Below, in pieces: positions 37,062 through 46,588 of a stretch of DNA of 64,000 nucleotides (positions within the stretch are counted from its first letter, which is position 1; each line of letters begins with the position of its first letter). The DNA is from Pirellulales bacterium (GTDB lineage Bacteria > Planctomycetota > Planctomycetia > Pirellulales > Lacipirellulaceae), in assembly GCA_022448265.1 (NCBI GenBank), contig JAKVCC010000004.1, forward strand, positions 178,880 to 242,879, written 5' to 3'. A model generated the notes under the pieces. That model searched no databases and was not told the origin of the DNA. It was given only the letters and a program-made list of their open reading frames with translations. Position numbers and translations under genes: made by a program.

Positions 37062-39323
37062 CTACTTTCCTTTCTTGGGTTTCCTCCGCGCCTTTTTTGA
37101 CGCTTTTTTGGGAACAGGCTTCGCATCCCGCCTCGCCTTGTTGGACCCCTTGGCGGATGAGGCAAGTTTACTCAACAGGCGGAAATCAAGCTTGCGCCGC
37201 TCGACATCGACCGAAGCGACTGCCACCTTTACCGAATCTCCCAGCCGAAAGGTATTTCCCGAACGAAAACCCTTGATGACGTGGCCCGCTTTATCGAATT
37301 TGTAGTAATCATCTGAGAGTGCACTGATGTGTACGAACCCCTCGGCCGGAAGCTTTGTGCCAGTTACGAATAGCCCAAAGCTTTCCACTCCAGTGACGAT
37401 GCCATCGAGTTTCAACCCTATTTTGTTCTGCAAGAACAGTAGCAGCTTCACCTTGGTTAGCTCGCGTTCGGCAGCCGTAGCTCGCCCTTCTCGCTCACTG
37501 CAATGGTCGCCCAACGCGAGGAGTTCTCCCAGGTGTTGCTCGGGCGGTTTGCCACGATTTAGTGCATCAATCAATCGGTGAATGGTCAAGTCGGGATAAC
37601 GGCGTATGGGCGAAGTGAAATGACAATAGCACGGACTTGCCAGCGCGTAGTGCCCGTCTTCTTCCGGGCTGTAAATGGCGCGTTGCATCGAACGTAGCAC
37701 TGAATAGTTCACGGCATGCTGGCGGGGATCGTCCTTGACGGTTTCCAGAAGATTCTGGAGCGCAAAGCGGCTTTCCAAGCTGTCGGCTTGTAGTCCCAGT
37801 TCTTTGACAAACTCGTTGAGCGCCTTTAGTTTTCGCGGGTCGGGGGCGCCATGCACTCGTCGCAAGAAAGCCAGCCCGCGGTCATGCAGCATTTCGGCAA
37901 CCCCTTCGTTGGCGGCTAGCATGAATTCTTCGATGATCTGATGGCTCTCAGTGTTTTTTTCTAAGTGGGCTCCGGTCATCTGGCCATCGGAGTCTAGGTC
38001 GATTGCAAGCTCTGGCATCGACAGTTCGAGGGACCCGCGCTCCATGCGGCGTTTCCGCATCAACATTGCCAATTCGTGCATGCGGGCCAACAAGCTATGC
38101 ACGGCTGCAGTGAGCTTTCGCTTCCAGCGGGAGGGGTCGGCCAGATAGGCGTCAACTTCTTCATACGTAAAGCGGCGGCAGCTTTTGATAGCGCTTTTGG
38201 TGACGCTGGTGGCAATGCGTTCACCGGTTGGCCCCAACTCAATGCGGGCGGTCATGGCGTAGCGAATTTTTCCCGGTTGCAAACTGGCTAGGTTGTTGGA
38301 AATGACCTCAGGCAACATGGGGATCACGCGATCGGGCAAATAGACGCTTGTCGCACGGTCTTTCGCGGCACGGTCCAATCCCGACTTGGGCCGGACAAAA
38401 TGAGATACGTCGGCAATGTGCACACTTAACAGCCAATGTCCGTTTTCGGTCTTTTCAAGCGAGATGGCATCGTCAAAGTCGCGCGCGGTCGATGGATCGA
38501 TGGTAATGCTCGTATCGGCAGTCAGGTCCTTTCGTCTTCCGCCGATCGATTCGTCGAAATTGTCGGCCTGCTTGCGGGCGTTTTCCAAGGCACTATCTTC
38601 GAAGTCGCCCGGCAAGTTGAATTCATGGATGATCGAGAGGGTGTCGACGCCTGGTTCGCCACGACCGCCCAGGACTTCGACGATCACCCCCTCGCCATCA
38701 CGCAGGTGTGAAGGGAAACGGACCATTTCCAGAACGACCTTGTCGTCGGCCTGGGCTCCTTTGGCACCGGGATCTCCTACGTACACTGGGTCGGAAAAGA
38801 ACCTGCCATCGACCTGTACATAGCCCATGCCATTTTGAATGAAATACGTCCCCACAAAACGATTTGTGGCCCGCTCCACAATATCGACGATGCGGCCTTC
38901 CTGTTTGCCGAGGCGTCCCTTTCTTCCGCTCAGGCGCAATCGAACCGTGTCGCCGTTGGCAGCGTCGCCCGCGCCATTGGCCGGAATGTAGATGTCGGCG
39001 TCCCGCCCCACTGCGGCCTGCGTATTTTCAGGCCGCACGAAACCGAATCCGCCTTGGGCTCGCCGAAAGGTGCCTATCAGGTGCTTCGCACTTTTTCCGC
39101 TGCGGCTTTGGGACCGAACGCTCCGCTCCGCGCCGATGGCGCAGACAAAATGGCTCGGTCCATATTTGAGTTTACCCTCTTTGACGAGCTGTTTGATAGC
39201 GCGCTTCAGCCGCGAGGCATCTTGATTTTCAAGGCCCAACTGCTTCGCAATCACCTTCGGCTTGACAGGCCGATAGTTCGTGTCGTTGACATGGCGAAGT
39301 AAGGTCTCGGTTAATTTTTCCAT
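37062..39323 (-). CDS. rnr: Ribonuclease R
   Basis: The 753-residue 3'-5' exoribonuclease of the RNB family has an N-terminal helix-turn-helix (ETLLRHVNDTNYRPVKPKVIAK), cold-shock domains, the RNB catalytic block with SITIDPSTARDFDDAISLEK, DRVIPMLPEVISNNLASLQPG and SPIRRYPDL, an S1 domain (DGIVTGVESFGLFVTG) and a Lys/Arg-rich tail. RNase R degrades structured RNA in the cytoplasm. It is followed immediately by gcvH. Confidence 0.95.
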   Translation of the reverse strand: MEKLTETLLRHVNDTNYRPVKPKVIAKQLGLENQDASRLKRAIKQLVKEGKLKYGPSHFVCAIGAERSVRSQSRSGKSAKHLIGTFRRAQGGFGFVRPENTQAAVGRDADIYIPANGAGDAANGDTVRLRLSGRKGRLGKQEGRIVDIVERATNRFVGTYFIQNGMGYVQVDGRFFSDPVYVGDPGAKGAQADDKVVLEMVRFPSHLRDGEGVIVEVLGGRGEPGVDTLSIIHEFNLPGDFEDSALENARKQADNFDESIGGRRKDLTADTSITIDPSTARDFDDAISLEKTENGHWLLSVHIADVSHFVRPKSGLDRAAKDRATSVYLPDRVIPMLPEVISNNLASLQPGKIRYAMTARIELGPTGERIATSVTKSAIKSCRRFTYEEVDAYLADPSRWKRKLTAAVHSLLARMHELAMLMRKRRMERGSLELSMPELAIDLDSDGQMTGAHLEKNTESHQIIEEFMLAANEGVAEMLHDRGLAFLRRVHGAPDPRKLKALNEFVKELGLQADSLESRFALQNLLETVKDDPRQHAVNYSVLRSMQRAIYSPEEDGHYALASPCYCHFTSPIRRYPDLTIHRLIDALNRGKPPEQHLGELLALGDHCSEREGRATAAERELTKVKLLLFLQNKIGLKLDGIVTGVESFGLFVTGTKLPAEGFVHISALSDDYYKFDKAGHVIKGFRSGNTFRLGDSVKVAVASVDVERRKLDFRLLSKLASSAKGSNKARRDAKPVPKKASKKARRKPKKGK

Positions 39324-39417
39324 AAACGGGTGTACTGGCGCTTCGGAAGCCCCCCCTACGAGTGGATTGTTTGTACGGCAGCCCCCTGGTGTGGGCTGTC
39401 AAGGACGACCAGCCGGA

Positions 39418-40398
39418 TCATTCTTTTTTTTCCGGCTTGAACAATTTGCGATTAATTTGCGTGAAGTATTGTGTCCAATTGCTGTCCGTGTTGGGACAGT
39501 CGGTCATCAGTTGGGTAAAATTGGCCAGTTTGGCATCCAGATTGTCCAACAAATGCAGGGTGATCGCCTCCAGCGTCATTGGCAGTTTGCTGCTGCCGTA
39601 CTCATACTGGCCATGATGGCTGATGATCATATGTTTCAGTTCAAGAAGCAGCCGGTCAGGAAATGGTTGGCCGTCCTGCGCGACGATTTTTCGGACTCGA
39701 TTATCAAGCAGGGTAACACCCAGCACCATATGCCCCAGCAGCTGGCCCTGGTCGGTGTAGGAGATATCGCGCTCGTAGGCCAGTTCGTCAATTTTGGCCA
39801 GGTCGTGCAAAAAGACACCCATCAGTAGTTTTTCTTGACTGAGCTGCGGGTAACGGGGCGCGACGACCAGCACCAATTCCATCAGGCTCAGTACATGTTC
39901 CAGAAGACCACCTTGATACGCGTGATGGTTTTTCATGGCTGCCGGAGCGCGGCAGAGCTTGTCCATCAGATCCTTATCTGCCATGAATGCTTTGGCCAGC
40001 CGGGCCAGGGGTGCCGACTTGATGTCCCGCAGGATGGTTTCCAATCGGGATCGCATGTGGTCGACGTCTTCGGACTGCAACGTCACGTAATCCGACTCAT
40101 CCACCTCATCCGGCCGCGCTTTGCGAATCCGATTGGCAATCAATTGCATGGTTCCCTGAAATAGCTGGGTTGCGCCTTCCACATGGACGTAATCTCCATT
40201 GTCAAATGCCCGATAGTCGCTATCCGACGCGTTCCACATGCGGGCGTTGACCGTGCCACTGCGGTCGGCCAAATCAACCTGAAGATAAAGATTGCCATTG
40301 CGGTTGGGCCGTAGTTGCTTGTCGGAGGCCAGAAAGACCTGGCTGACCGCCTCGTTGTGAGCAAGCTGGCTGACGTAGCGACGGGAGTTGGTTGGCAT
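39418..40398 (-). CDS. YhaM-like HD-domain 3'-5' exonuclease
   Basis: This 326-residue protein combines an N-terminal OB-fold (LYLQVDLADRSGTVNARMWNASDSDY) with an HD phosphohydrolase domain: HHAYQGGLLEHVLS and the HD pair in GVFLHDLAKIDEL, then HMIISHHGQYEYGS. This is the architecture of YhaM/CBF1 exonucleases. ATG 40398 is preferred to 40503 since the OB fold starts shortly after. Location upstream of rnr, also leftward, suggests a local RNA-degradation group. Confidence 0.88.
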   Translation of the reverse strand: MPTNSRRYVSQLAHNEAVSQVFLASDKQLRPNRNGNLYLQVDLADRSGTVNARMWNASDSDYRAFDNGDYVHVEGATQLFQGTMQLIANRIRKARPDEVDESDYVTLQSEDVDHMRSRLETILRDIKSAPLARLAKAFMADKDLMDKLCRAPAAMKNHHAYQGGLLEHVLSLMELVLVVAPRYPQLSQEKLLMGVFLHDLAKIDELAYERDISYTDQGQLLGHMVLGVTLLDNRVRKIVAQDGQPFPDRLLLELKHMIISHHGQYEYGSSKLPMTLEAITLHLLDNLDAKLANFTQLMTDCPNTDSNWTQYFTQINRKLFKPEKKE

Positions 40399-40735
40399 GG
40401 GGCCGTGGGTGGGTACTGGTGCAGGGGGCAGGAAACGGGAGGAAACCGCCGGGCTGATGGGGCGAGGAGGTTGCAGGCCACTTTTCGTACGACATCCTAT
40501 CAAAATTTTCCCCGAGCCGCGGGGGGAAAGATTCGTTGCGATATCCGGGCGGCGACGATTGCTTTAGAATGATCGCTTTTCCGGTCGGGGTGGAAGCGGC
40601 CCAGGCAGTCCCTGCGATGGTGACTGCCCGCTGGCTGCCACTACCAACTGGCCACTACAGACTGGCCACTACCGCCTCCAACACTGACTGCCGCTACCTT
40701 GCGGCTTACCCCGTGTCCCTTACCTATAGCCTGCC
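40399..40735. other. Divergent intergenic region
   Basis: The 337-bp gap separates the leftward YhaM-like gene from the rightward proS. It holds short ACTGGCCACTAC near-direct repeats (about 40637-40674) but no gene. Promoters for both sides must be here, and none stands out. Confidence 0.45.
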
Positions 40736-42241
40736 ATGCCCAAGTCACCGAAAAACGCAATTTCTCCCACACGGACCGAAAACTATCCCGAATGGTACCA
40801 GCAGGTTGTTAAGGCGGCCGATCTGGCCGAGACCTCAGATGTGCGGGGCTGCATGGTGATCAAGCCTTGGGGCTATGCGATTTGGGAAAATATCCAGCGG
40901 ACCCTCGACGGCATGTTTAAGGCCACCGGCCATGAGAACGCGTATTTTCCGTTGTTCATTCCGATGAGTTTTTTGGAAAAAGAGGCACAGCACGTCGAAG
41001 GATTTGCCAAAGAGTGCGCCGTTGTGACCCACCATCGGTTGGAGCCGGATCCCGACGGGGGCCTGCGCCCTGCCCCCTCGGCCAAGCTCGACGAGCCGCT
41101 CATTGTACGTCCCACAAGCGAGACTATCATTGGAGCCACGTTTGCGCGTTGGTTGGAATCGTACCGCGACCTGCCGATATTGATCAACCAATGGGCCAAC
41201 GTGGTGCGCTGGGAATTGCGGTCGCGCATGTTCCTGCGCACAACCGAGTTTCTTTGGCAGGAGGGACATACCGTCCATGCAACTGAGGAGGAAGCGAGAA
41301 AAGAAACCCGCCTGATGCTCGACGTGTACGCTGACTTCGCCGAGAACGTGATGGGGATGCCCGTGATAAAGGGTGAAAAAACCGAAGGTGAAAGATTCCC
41401 TGGGGCGGTGGCCACCTACAGCATCGAGGCCCTAATGCAAGACGGTAAAGCGCTGCAAGCCGGTACGGCGCATTTTCTCGGCCAGAATTTTTCCAAGGCG
41501 CAAGAGATCAAATTTCAAGATCAGTCGGGATTTGAAGTTTACGCGTGGACCACTTCCTGGGGTGTTTCAACACGCCTTGTGGGCGGCCTGATTATGACAC
41601 ACAGCGATGACGATGGGTTGGTGCTGCCGCCCAAACTGGCTCCGGCCCACGTAGTGATATTGCCCATCTATAAGGATGATGCCCAGCGGGCTGAGGTGTT
41701 GGCATATTGTGAATCACTAAAAACAGAACTCACACAAAAGCGCTACGACGGGGATCCGGTGCGCGTGCGAATCGACGACCGTGACATTCGAGGTGGCGAA
41801 AAGAAATGGCAATGGGTCAAGCGCGGGGTGCCACTGCGCCTCGAGATTGGTCCGCGAGATGTGGCAGCTGACGGGCTATTTGTCGCGAGGCGTGATGTTG
41901 GCGGCAAAGGGCAGGGTGTCGCCCGTAACGAGTTCATCGCAAACGTTTCGCGCAGCTTGGCCGAGATCCAGCAGGCCTTATTCGATCGTGCCAGACAGGC
42001 CCGTGACGCATCCTCCGTGCGGATCGATACACTCGGTGAATTCGAAGCCTACTTTCAAGAGAATGCGCCCGGGGGATTGGCATACTGCCACTTTGTCGAC
42101 GGAGCTGAAACGGAAGCCAAGCTGAGAGAAATGAAGGTCACATCCCGCTGCGTGCCCATTGATGCGCCCGAAGAGAGCGGGGCCTGTATATTCACTGGGC
42201 AACCCAGCAAGCGGCGAGGCATTTTTGCCAGAGCGTATTAG
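40736..42241 (+). CDS. proS: Prolyl-tRNA synthetase (class II, archaeal/eukaryotic-like type)
   Basis: The 501-residue enzyme charges tRNA-Pro. The class II motifs are readable: IVRPTSETIIGATFARWLESYRDLPI, NQWANVVRWELRSRMFLRTTEFLWQEGHT (motif 2) and the C-terminal TTSWGVSTRLVGGLIMTHSDDDGLVLPPKLAP (motif 3). It lacks the long editing insertion of bacterial type-1 ProS and has the archaeal/eukaryotic-type length and C-terminal zinc-like domain. ATG 40736 is the first in-frame Met. It is followed by DUF4416 after 71 bp. Confidence 0.95.
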   Translation: MPKSPKNAISPTRTENYPEWYQQVVKAADLAETSDVRGCMVIKPWGYAIWENIQRTLDGMFKATGHENAYFPLFIPMSFLEKEAQHVEGFAKECAVVTHHRLEPDPDGGLRPAPSAKLDEPLIVRPTSETIIGATFARWLESYRDLPILINQWANVVRWELRSRMFLRTTEFLWQEGHTVHATEEEARKETRLMLDVYADFAENVMGMPVIKGEKTEGERFPGAVATYSIEALMQDGKALQAGTAHFLGQNFSKAQEIKFQDQSGFEVYAWTTSWGVSTRLVGGLIMTHSDDDGLVLPPKLAPAHVVILPIYKDDAQRAEVLAYCESLKTELTQKRYDGDPVRVRIDDRDIRGGEKKWQWVKRGVPLRLEIGPRDVAADGLFVARRDVGGKGQGVARNEFIANVSRSLAEIQQALFDRARQARDASSVRIDTLGEFEAYFQENAPGGLAYCHFVDGAETEAKLREMKVTSRCVPIDAPEESGACIFTGQPSKRRGIFARAY

Positions 42242-42312
42242 CAGGAGTGCGGCGTCTTTGGTTTGTCGGGGGCGTACGGCGCCCTAGCGATCATGGGCCT
42301 CGCTGAATTTTC

Positions 42313-42864
42313 ATGGGCCAGATTTACGAACCTACTCCAGTGTTGCTGCTGATTGGCGTGACCAGTCGCTACAGCGATGGCCTTGCCTGGGCGGAAGAGC
42401 AGGCGGTCGCGACGTTTGGCGCGGTGCACCTGAAGAGCGAACCATTTGACTTTATCGAGACGGAATACTATCAGGCGACCATGGGCGTGGGTCTCCAGAA
42501 GCAGTTCCTGACATTTCAGACCTTAATCGATCCTGGAGAACTCCCGCAGATAAAGCACACGACGAATGAATGGGAGCTTCGGGGTGCTGCCCAAATGCGC
42601 GTTGCCGAGCCGCGGCCGCTCAACCTGGATCCGGGTTATCTCACTTTGGCCAAACTCGTACTGGCCACAACCAAGGACCACGCGCACCGTATTTATCTGG
42701 CGGAAGGCATCTACGCAGAGGTGACGCTCAATTATCGGGGCGGCCACTGGCAGGAATGTGCTTGGACGTACCCAGACTATCAGCGCGCTGACTACCAGGC
42801 TTTTTTCACGAAGTGTCGCCAGACGCTGCAGGCTCAGCGCAGAGAGGCCACATCCCAAGATTAG
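42313..42864 (+). CDS. DUF4416 family protein
   Basis: This 183-residue protein matches the DUF4416 family (family assignment from the FDFIETEYYQATMG and LDPGYLTLAKLVLATTKDHAHRIYL segments and overall length). These proteins occur in Planctomycetota and Deltaproteobacteria and often lie next to unrelated housekeeping genes. No reaction is known. It is rightward, 71 bp after proS, and could be co-transcribed. Confidence 0.8.
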   Translation: MGQIYEPTPVLLLIGVTSRYSDGLAWAEEQAVATFGAVHLKSEPFDFIETEYYQATMGVGLQKQFLTFQTLIDPGELPQIKHTTNEWELRGAAQMRVAEPRPLNLDPGYLTLAKLVLATTKDHAHRIYLAEGIYAEVTLNYRGGHWQECAWTYPDYQRADYQAFFTKCRQTLQAQRREATSQD

Positions 42865-43049
42865 GGCGGTTATTGCTACCTGGGAGTACAGAATAAATGA
42901 CCAATGAGTCATGTGGAAAAGGATCTGTTTGGGGCGTTTAAAATTGGTCGTTCCTGTTGGAATAATCAAGCTAACTCAAGCCGGGCACTTTGCGTCTGGC
43001 GACCTGCGCGATTTGACGTCAAATACTCCCGCTCGCTAGAATTGCCAAG

Positions 43050-44243
43050 ATGAAATCATTGCTGTCAGTCGTAATCGGTTCGGTGCTCGTTGGGCTTGGC
43101 TTGGGAGGCGCCTTGGCCTATGTCGATGTCCGTCCGGCCGGAGCGCTCCCGGAACCGGTTTCTAACGAACCGCCTGATTCTCCGCAGGCCCCTCCCCTCG
43201 ACGTGGACTTGCCTCGGGCGGAAGTGCTTGAGACAGTTTTTGATTTTGATCGCATCGAGCGGGGTACATCCATGCGGCATGCGTTTCCAGTGACCAACGA
43301 AGGCACCGCACCGCTGGCCATCCGGTTCGAGTCTAATACTTGCAAATGCACAGGTGTGGAGTTGGAGGGGCGCCCGGTGAAGCCTGGCGATATGATTTCA
43401 GTCCTACCGGGGGAACAAACGGGCGTGACACTTGAATGGGCCGCGCAAACCGAGGCAGGCCCATTCCGGCACGGTGCCCGTTTTACTACAAACGACCCGC
43501 TGCGTTCGTCAATCGATCTGGAAGTGAATGGCCAGGTCGTCGAGTCAACCTCCATGAGACCCTCCGAATTACTCTTTGGCACTGTAAAATCGGGCGGCCA
43601 GCGCACAGCCGCACTCTACTTGATGTCGTTTATCAGCCAGGATGTGCGAGTACTCGATTATGAGGTGAGTCCCGTTGAGCTCAACGAGCAGCTCGAAATC
43701 GAGATTATGCCCGTCGGGAAGACGGCCCTCCCGACCGCAGAGGCCAGCAGTGGGTTAAAGGTCTTAGCACGGTATCGTTCGGGCTCCGCCCTGGGGCCAT
43801 TCCGGGGCTGGCTGACGATGACGACTAATCTGCCAAATGCCCAACGACTCACGGTGCCTATCATGGGCCGGGTTGCCGGAGATGTTTCGATTTACGGACC
43901 CGGCTGGAATGCAGATCGTGGTTTGTTGCGCATGGGTCCTATATTGGGCGCGGAAGGCAAGGTTGTTCGCGTAAACCTAGCTGTTCGTGGTGAGCATGCG
44001 CAAACCACAGAGTTCTCCGTTGCCAGCGTCGATCCGTCCGAGTTGAAGGTTAGGCTTGGCGAACCCCTAAAGATGGGAGAGCAACTTATGCACCTACCGG
44101 TAGAAGTGGAAGTGCCGGCCCATATGCGACCACTGGTGCGCATGGGAGAGCCGGCCAGTTCTGACGCCTTGATTGTCTTCCACAGTACCCATCCCGAGGC
44201 CAAGGCGATTCGCATGCGCGTTCATTTTTCAGTAACCCATTAA
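43050..44243 (+). CDS. DUF1573 domain exported protein
   Basis: The 397-residue protein has a membrane anchor or signal peptide (1-24), a Pro-rich linker and a DUF1573 domain (about 55-150), a beta-sandwich: FDFDRIERGTSMRHAFPVTNEGTAPLAIRFESNTCKCTG followed by VSVLPGEQTGVTLEW and TTNDPLRSSIDLEVNG. Further Ig-like repeats follow (residues 160-397). DUF1573 proteins are common in planctomycetes as extracytoplasmic proteins of unknown role. It precedes the tetraheme protein by about 740 bp, which includes a dead transposase. Confidence 0.85.
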   Translation: MKSLLSVVIGSVLVGLGLGGALAYVDVRPAGALPEPVSNEPPDSPQAPPLDVDLPRAEVLETVFDFDRIERGTSMRHAFPVTNEGTAPLAIRFESNTCKCTGVELEGRPVKPGDMISVLPGEQTGVTLEWAAQTEAGPFRHGARFTTNDPLRSSIDLEVNGQVVESTSMRPSELLFGTVKSGGQRTAALYLMSFISQDVRVLDYEVSPVELNEQLEIEIMPVGKTALPTAEASSGLKVLARYRSGSALGPFRGWLTMTTNLPNAQRLTVPIMGRVAGDVSIYGPGWNADRGLLRMGPILGAEGKVVRVNLAVRGEHAQTTEFSVASVDPSELKVRLGEPLKMGEQLMHLPVEVEVPAHMRPLVRMGEPASSDALIVFHSTHPEAKAIRMRVHFSVTH

Positions 44244-44986
44244 GCTGCTGTGGACTGGAGGACGCCCGGACCGAGGAATATTGCGATTGGGAAAGCTCCC
44301 TTAAGCCTAGAATCTCTTAGTCCTATTGCGTTCAGCTCCCAGGTCCGGATCTCGCCTCCTCCATAGGCACCAGACTGTCCTGGTCCGCAAGTGGTGGAAA
44401 CGCTACGATTGCGACCGAGATTGCACTTCAGCACGGCCTTGTCGAATTATAAGCGGCCTACGTGGCAGAAGCTGCACTTGGCGGTGAACTCTGAAATGCA
44501 GGAGACCGGAGCGGAAATATTGACGGACAACAGGTGCCACGACGCTGATTAGAGATAGGTGGATAATCTGTGCGAATAGATCGAATCGCCGACTGATTCG
44601 TTTTCTGGCGATGGGGCGTACGACCAATGGAAAGTGTATGACGCCTTGGCGGAGGCAGAGGCCCAAGCGATTATTCTTCCGCGTCGGAATGCGAAGATCA
44701 TGCAGCACGGCAATTCGAGTAGCCCACCGCTTGAACGCGATGAGGCCATCCGCAAGATCCGCTGTGTTGGTTACATCGCCGCAGCCAATCATACAATTGC
44801 CATATATCACCTGAAATGTTGCTTCGGCGAAATTTAGAAAAATATGTGAATTCAAAAACCAACAGGCTGAAGTCTGCTTGCGATGTAAAGTTCTTAACCG
44901 TTTCATTCGACTTGGGCTGCCACAGTTCAAATGGAGTTAGTCAGGCAAGGCCCTTCAGCACGACAATTGTTTCTGAGTGAGCGACC
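44244..44986. other. Intergenic region interrupted by a dead transposase
   Basis: The 743-bp gap between the DUF1573 and tetraheme genes holds the IS5-type transposase remnant at 44430-44837. The flanks show no further gene. The leftward frame 44403-44930 is the antisense of the remnant and not a gene. Confidence 0.6.
44430..44837 (+). pseudogene. IS5-family transposase remnant
   Basis: In frame with codon 44634, the translation reads RPTWQKLHLAVNSEMQETGA, EILTDNRCHDAD, then IESPTDSFSGDGAYD, then KVYDALAEAEAQAIILPRRN. This is the middle part of an IS5-type DDE transposase, including the second catalytic Asp region (SGDGAYD). Three in-frame TAG codons (44550, 44556, 44577) interrupt it, and the N-terminal third with the first Asp and the C-terminal Glu region are missing or unrecognisable. 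No terminal inverted repeats were found. Confidence 0.8.
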
Positions 44987-46588
44987 ATGCGAATTCCAGC
45001 GGCCTTTATTGGGCGTGTACACCTGGTAGTTTTTGGTATCACTGTGCTGGCGGTCGGCCTGGCCACCAGTATCTTGAAGTCCGACACGAGCGTCCCGAAG
45101 TCCGATGGCGGGAGCGACTCGGAATACTTGGTTCAGGGCACGGAACTGAGTGAGGCCGACATTGCCGACGCCGTCAGACGCAATGGCGAAATCTTTGTTG
45201 ATTGGCCAACGCCTCAATTGGCTCTGGTTTTCACGGGACAAATGGATGGCTACCTGGAGCCATGTGGCTGCGCAGGCTTAGACAATCAAAAAGGAGGCTT
45301 GAAACGTCGGCACACCCTGCTTAAGCAACTTAGGAGTGATGGCTGGCCGCTACTGGCTCTCGACATGGGAGGGCTAATTCGCCGTGTCGGGCCGCAGGCA
45401 GAAATGAAATATCGCTACGCAGTTAAAGCGCTACTAGAAGTCGGCTACAGTGCGGTTGGATTTGGCGCGCGGGAGCTGCAACTGAGTATGGATTCGGTGA
45501 TCTACCTGCTGGCTAACCTTGATGCCAAGACGAGTCCTTTGGTGTCGGCTAACGTTGGCCTTGGCTTCGACAGCGGCTTTTCAAAATACCGGGTCGCCAG
45601 TGCCGGTGGCAAACGTATCGGGGTGACATCTGTTTTGGGCAAACGCCACGAGGATGCCTTGCGCAATGTCGCCGGGATAACCTGGGTCGCGCCGGACAAG
45701 TCTCTGCGAGAATTGATGCCTCAGTTGAAAAATGAAAAATGCGACCTGTTAGTACTGCTCGTACATGCTGACCCCGCGGAAGCTCGTCAACTGGCCAGAG
45801 AGTTTCCAGAGTTTCATCTGGTGGCGTCGACTGGCGGTGCGGAAGAGCCGCCCAATCGACTCTACCCTATTGAGGGGACTGGGGCTCAGTTGATCGAAGC
45901 AGGACACAAGGGCATGTATGTCACAGTGTTGGGCATCTTTGACGATCCGCAGCAACCGTACCGTATTCAGCGCGTGCCCTTAGACCACCGCTTCGCAGAC
46001 TCCCGTGTCATGCAAAAGATGCTCATCGCCTACCAGCACGAACTTCGTGACACGGGTCTCGACGGCCTGGGTATCACAGGTGTGAAACACCCAGAAGATA
46101 GTTTCGCCGGTTCTTCCGCGTGCGCGGACTGCCATACTCGGGCCAGTGAAATATTTGAGGATACGCCTCATTCCCACGCTACCCATTCTCTGGTCGATTT
46201 GAATCCGTCTCGGCAGTTTGACCCCGAGTGTTTGAGCTGCCACGCGACCGGCTGGGAGCCGCAGGAATTTTTTCCGTATGCTTCAGGTTTTGTAAGTTTA
46301 GAAAAAACGCCGCACCTTACCGACAACGGTTGTGAAAACTGCCATGGACCTGGCCAAGCGCACGTGGCGGCCGAAGCGGGGGATAGTGAGGCGGATGATG
46401 CAGAGTTGGAACGACTACGGGCCCGAATGCGTTTGACAATTGTGGATAATGAAGGCAACAAGGACGGACAGGTGTATGAAGAGGCAGTCGTGGTGAAGAT
46501 GTGCATGAAGTGCCACGACATCGATAACAGCCCTGACTTCGACTTCCAAGAGTACTGGCTCAAAGTGAAGCACTCTGGAATGGACTAG
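44987..46588 (+). CDS. Metallophosphatase-like domain plus tetraheme cytochrome c554-like protein
   Basis: The 533-residue protein starts with a membrane anchor (about 10-28) and a metallophosphoesterase/5'-nucleotidase-like N-terminal domain (residues 80-350; it includes MDGYLEPCGCAGLDNQKGGLKRR, GGLIRRVG and GYSAVGFGARELQLS). The C-terminal part has four CxxCH heme motifs: CADCH, CLSCH, CENCH and CMKCH (residues about 380-510), in a cytochrome c554/c'-like arrangement. It is likely exported and redox-active. ATG 44987 is the first Met after the IS remnant. It may act with the DUF1573 protein, but this is inferred only. Confidence 0.86.
   Translation: MRIPAAFIGRVHLVVFGITVLAVGLATSILKSDTSVPKSDGGSDSEYLVQGTELSEADIADAVRRNGEIFVDWPTPQLALVFTGQMDGYLEPCGCAGLDNQKGGLKRRHTLLKQLRSDGWPLLALDMGGLIRRVGPQAEMKYRYAVKALLEVGYSAVGFGARELQLSMDSVIYLLANLDAKTSPLVSANVGLGFDSGFSKYRVASAGGKRIGVTSVLGKRHEDALRNVAGITWVAPDKSLRELMPQLKNEKCDLLVLLVHADPAEARQLAREFPEFHLVASTGGAEEPPNRLYPIEGTGAQLIEAGHKGMYVTVLGIFDDPQQPYRIQRVPLDHRFADSRVMQKMLIAYQHELRDTGLDGLGITGVKHPEDSFAGSSACADCHTRASEIFEDTPHSHATHSLVDLNPSRQFDPECLSCHATGWEPQEFFPYASGFVSLEKTPHLTDNGCENCHGPGQAHVAAEAGDSEADDAELERLRARMRLTIVDNEGNKDGQVYEEAVVVKMCMKCHDIDNSPDFDFQEYWLKVKHSGMD

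Noticed and set aside
44403..44930. Leftward frame of 175 codons
   Set aside because: It is the antisense of the IS5 transposase remnant and shows no family pattern of its own.
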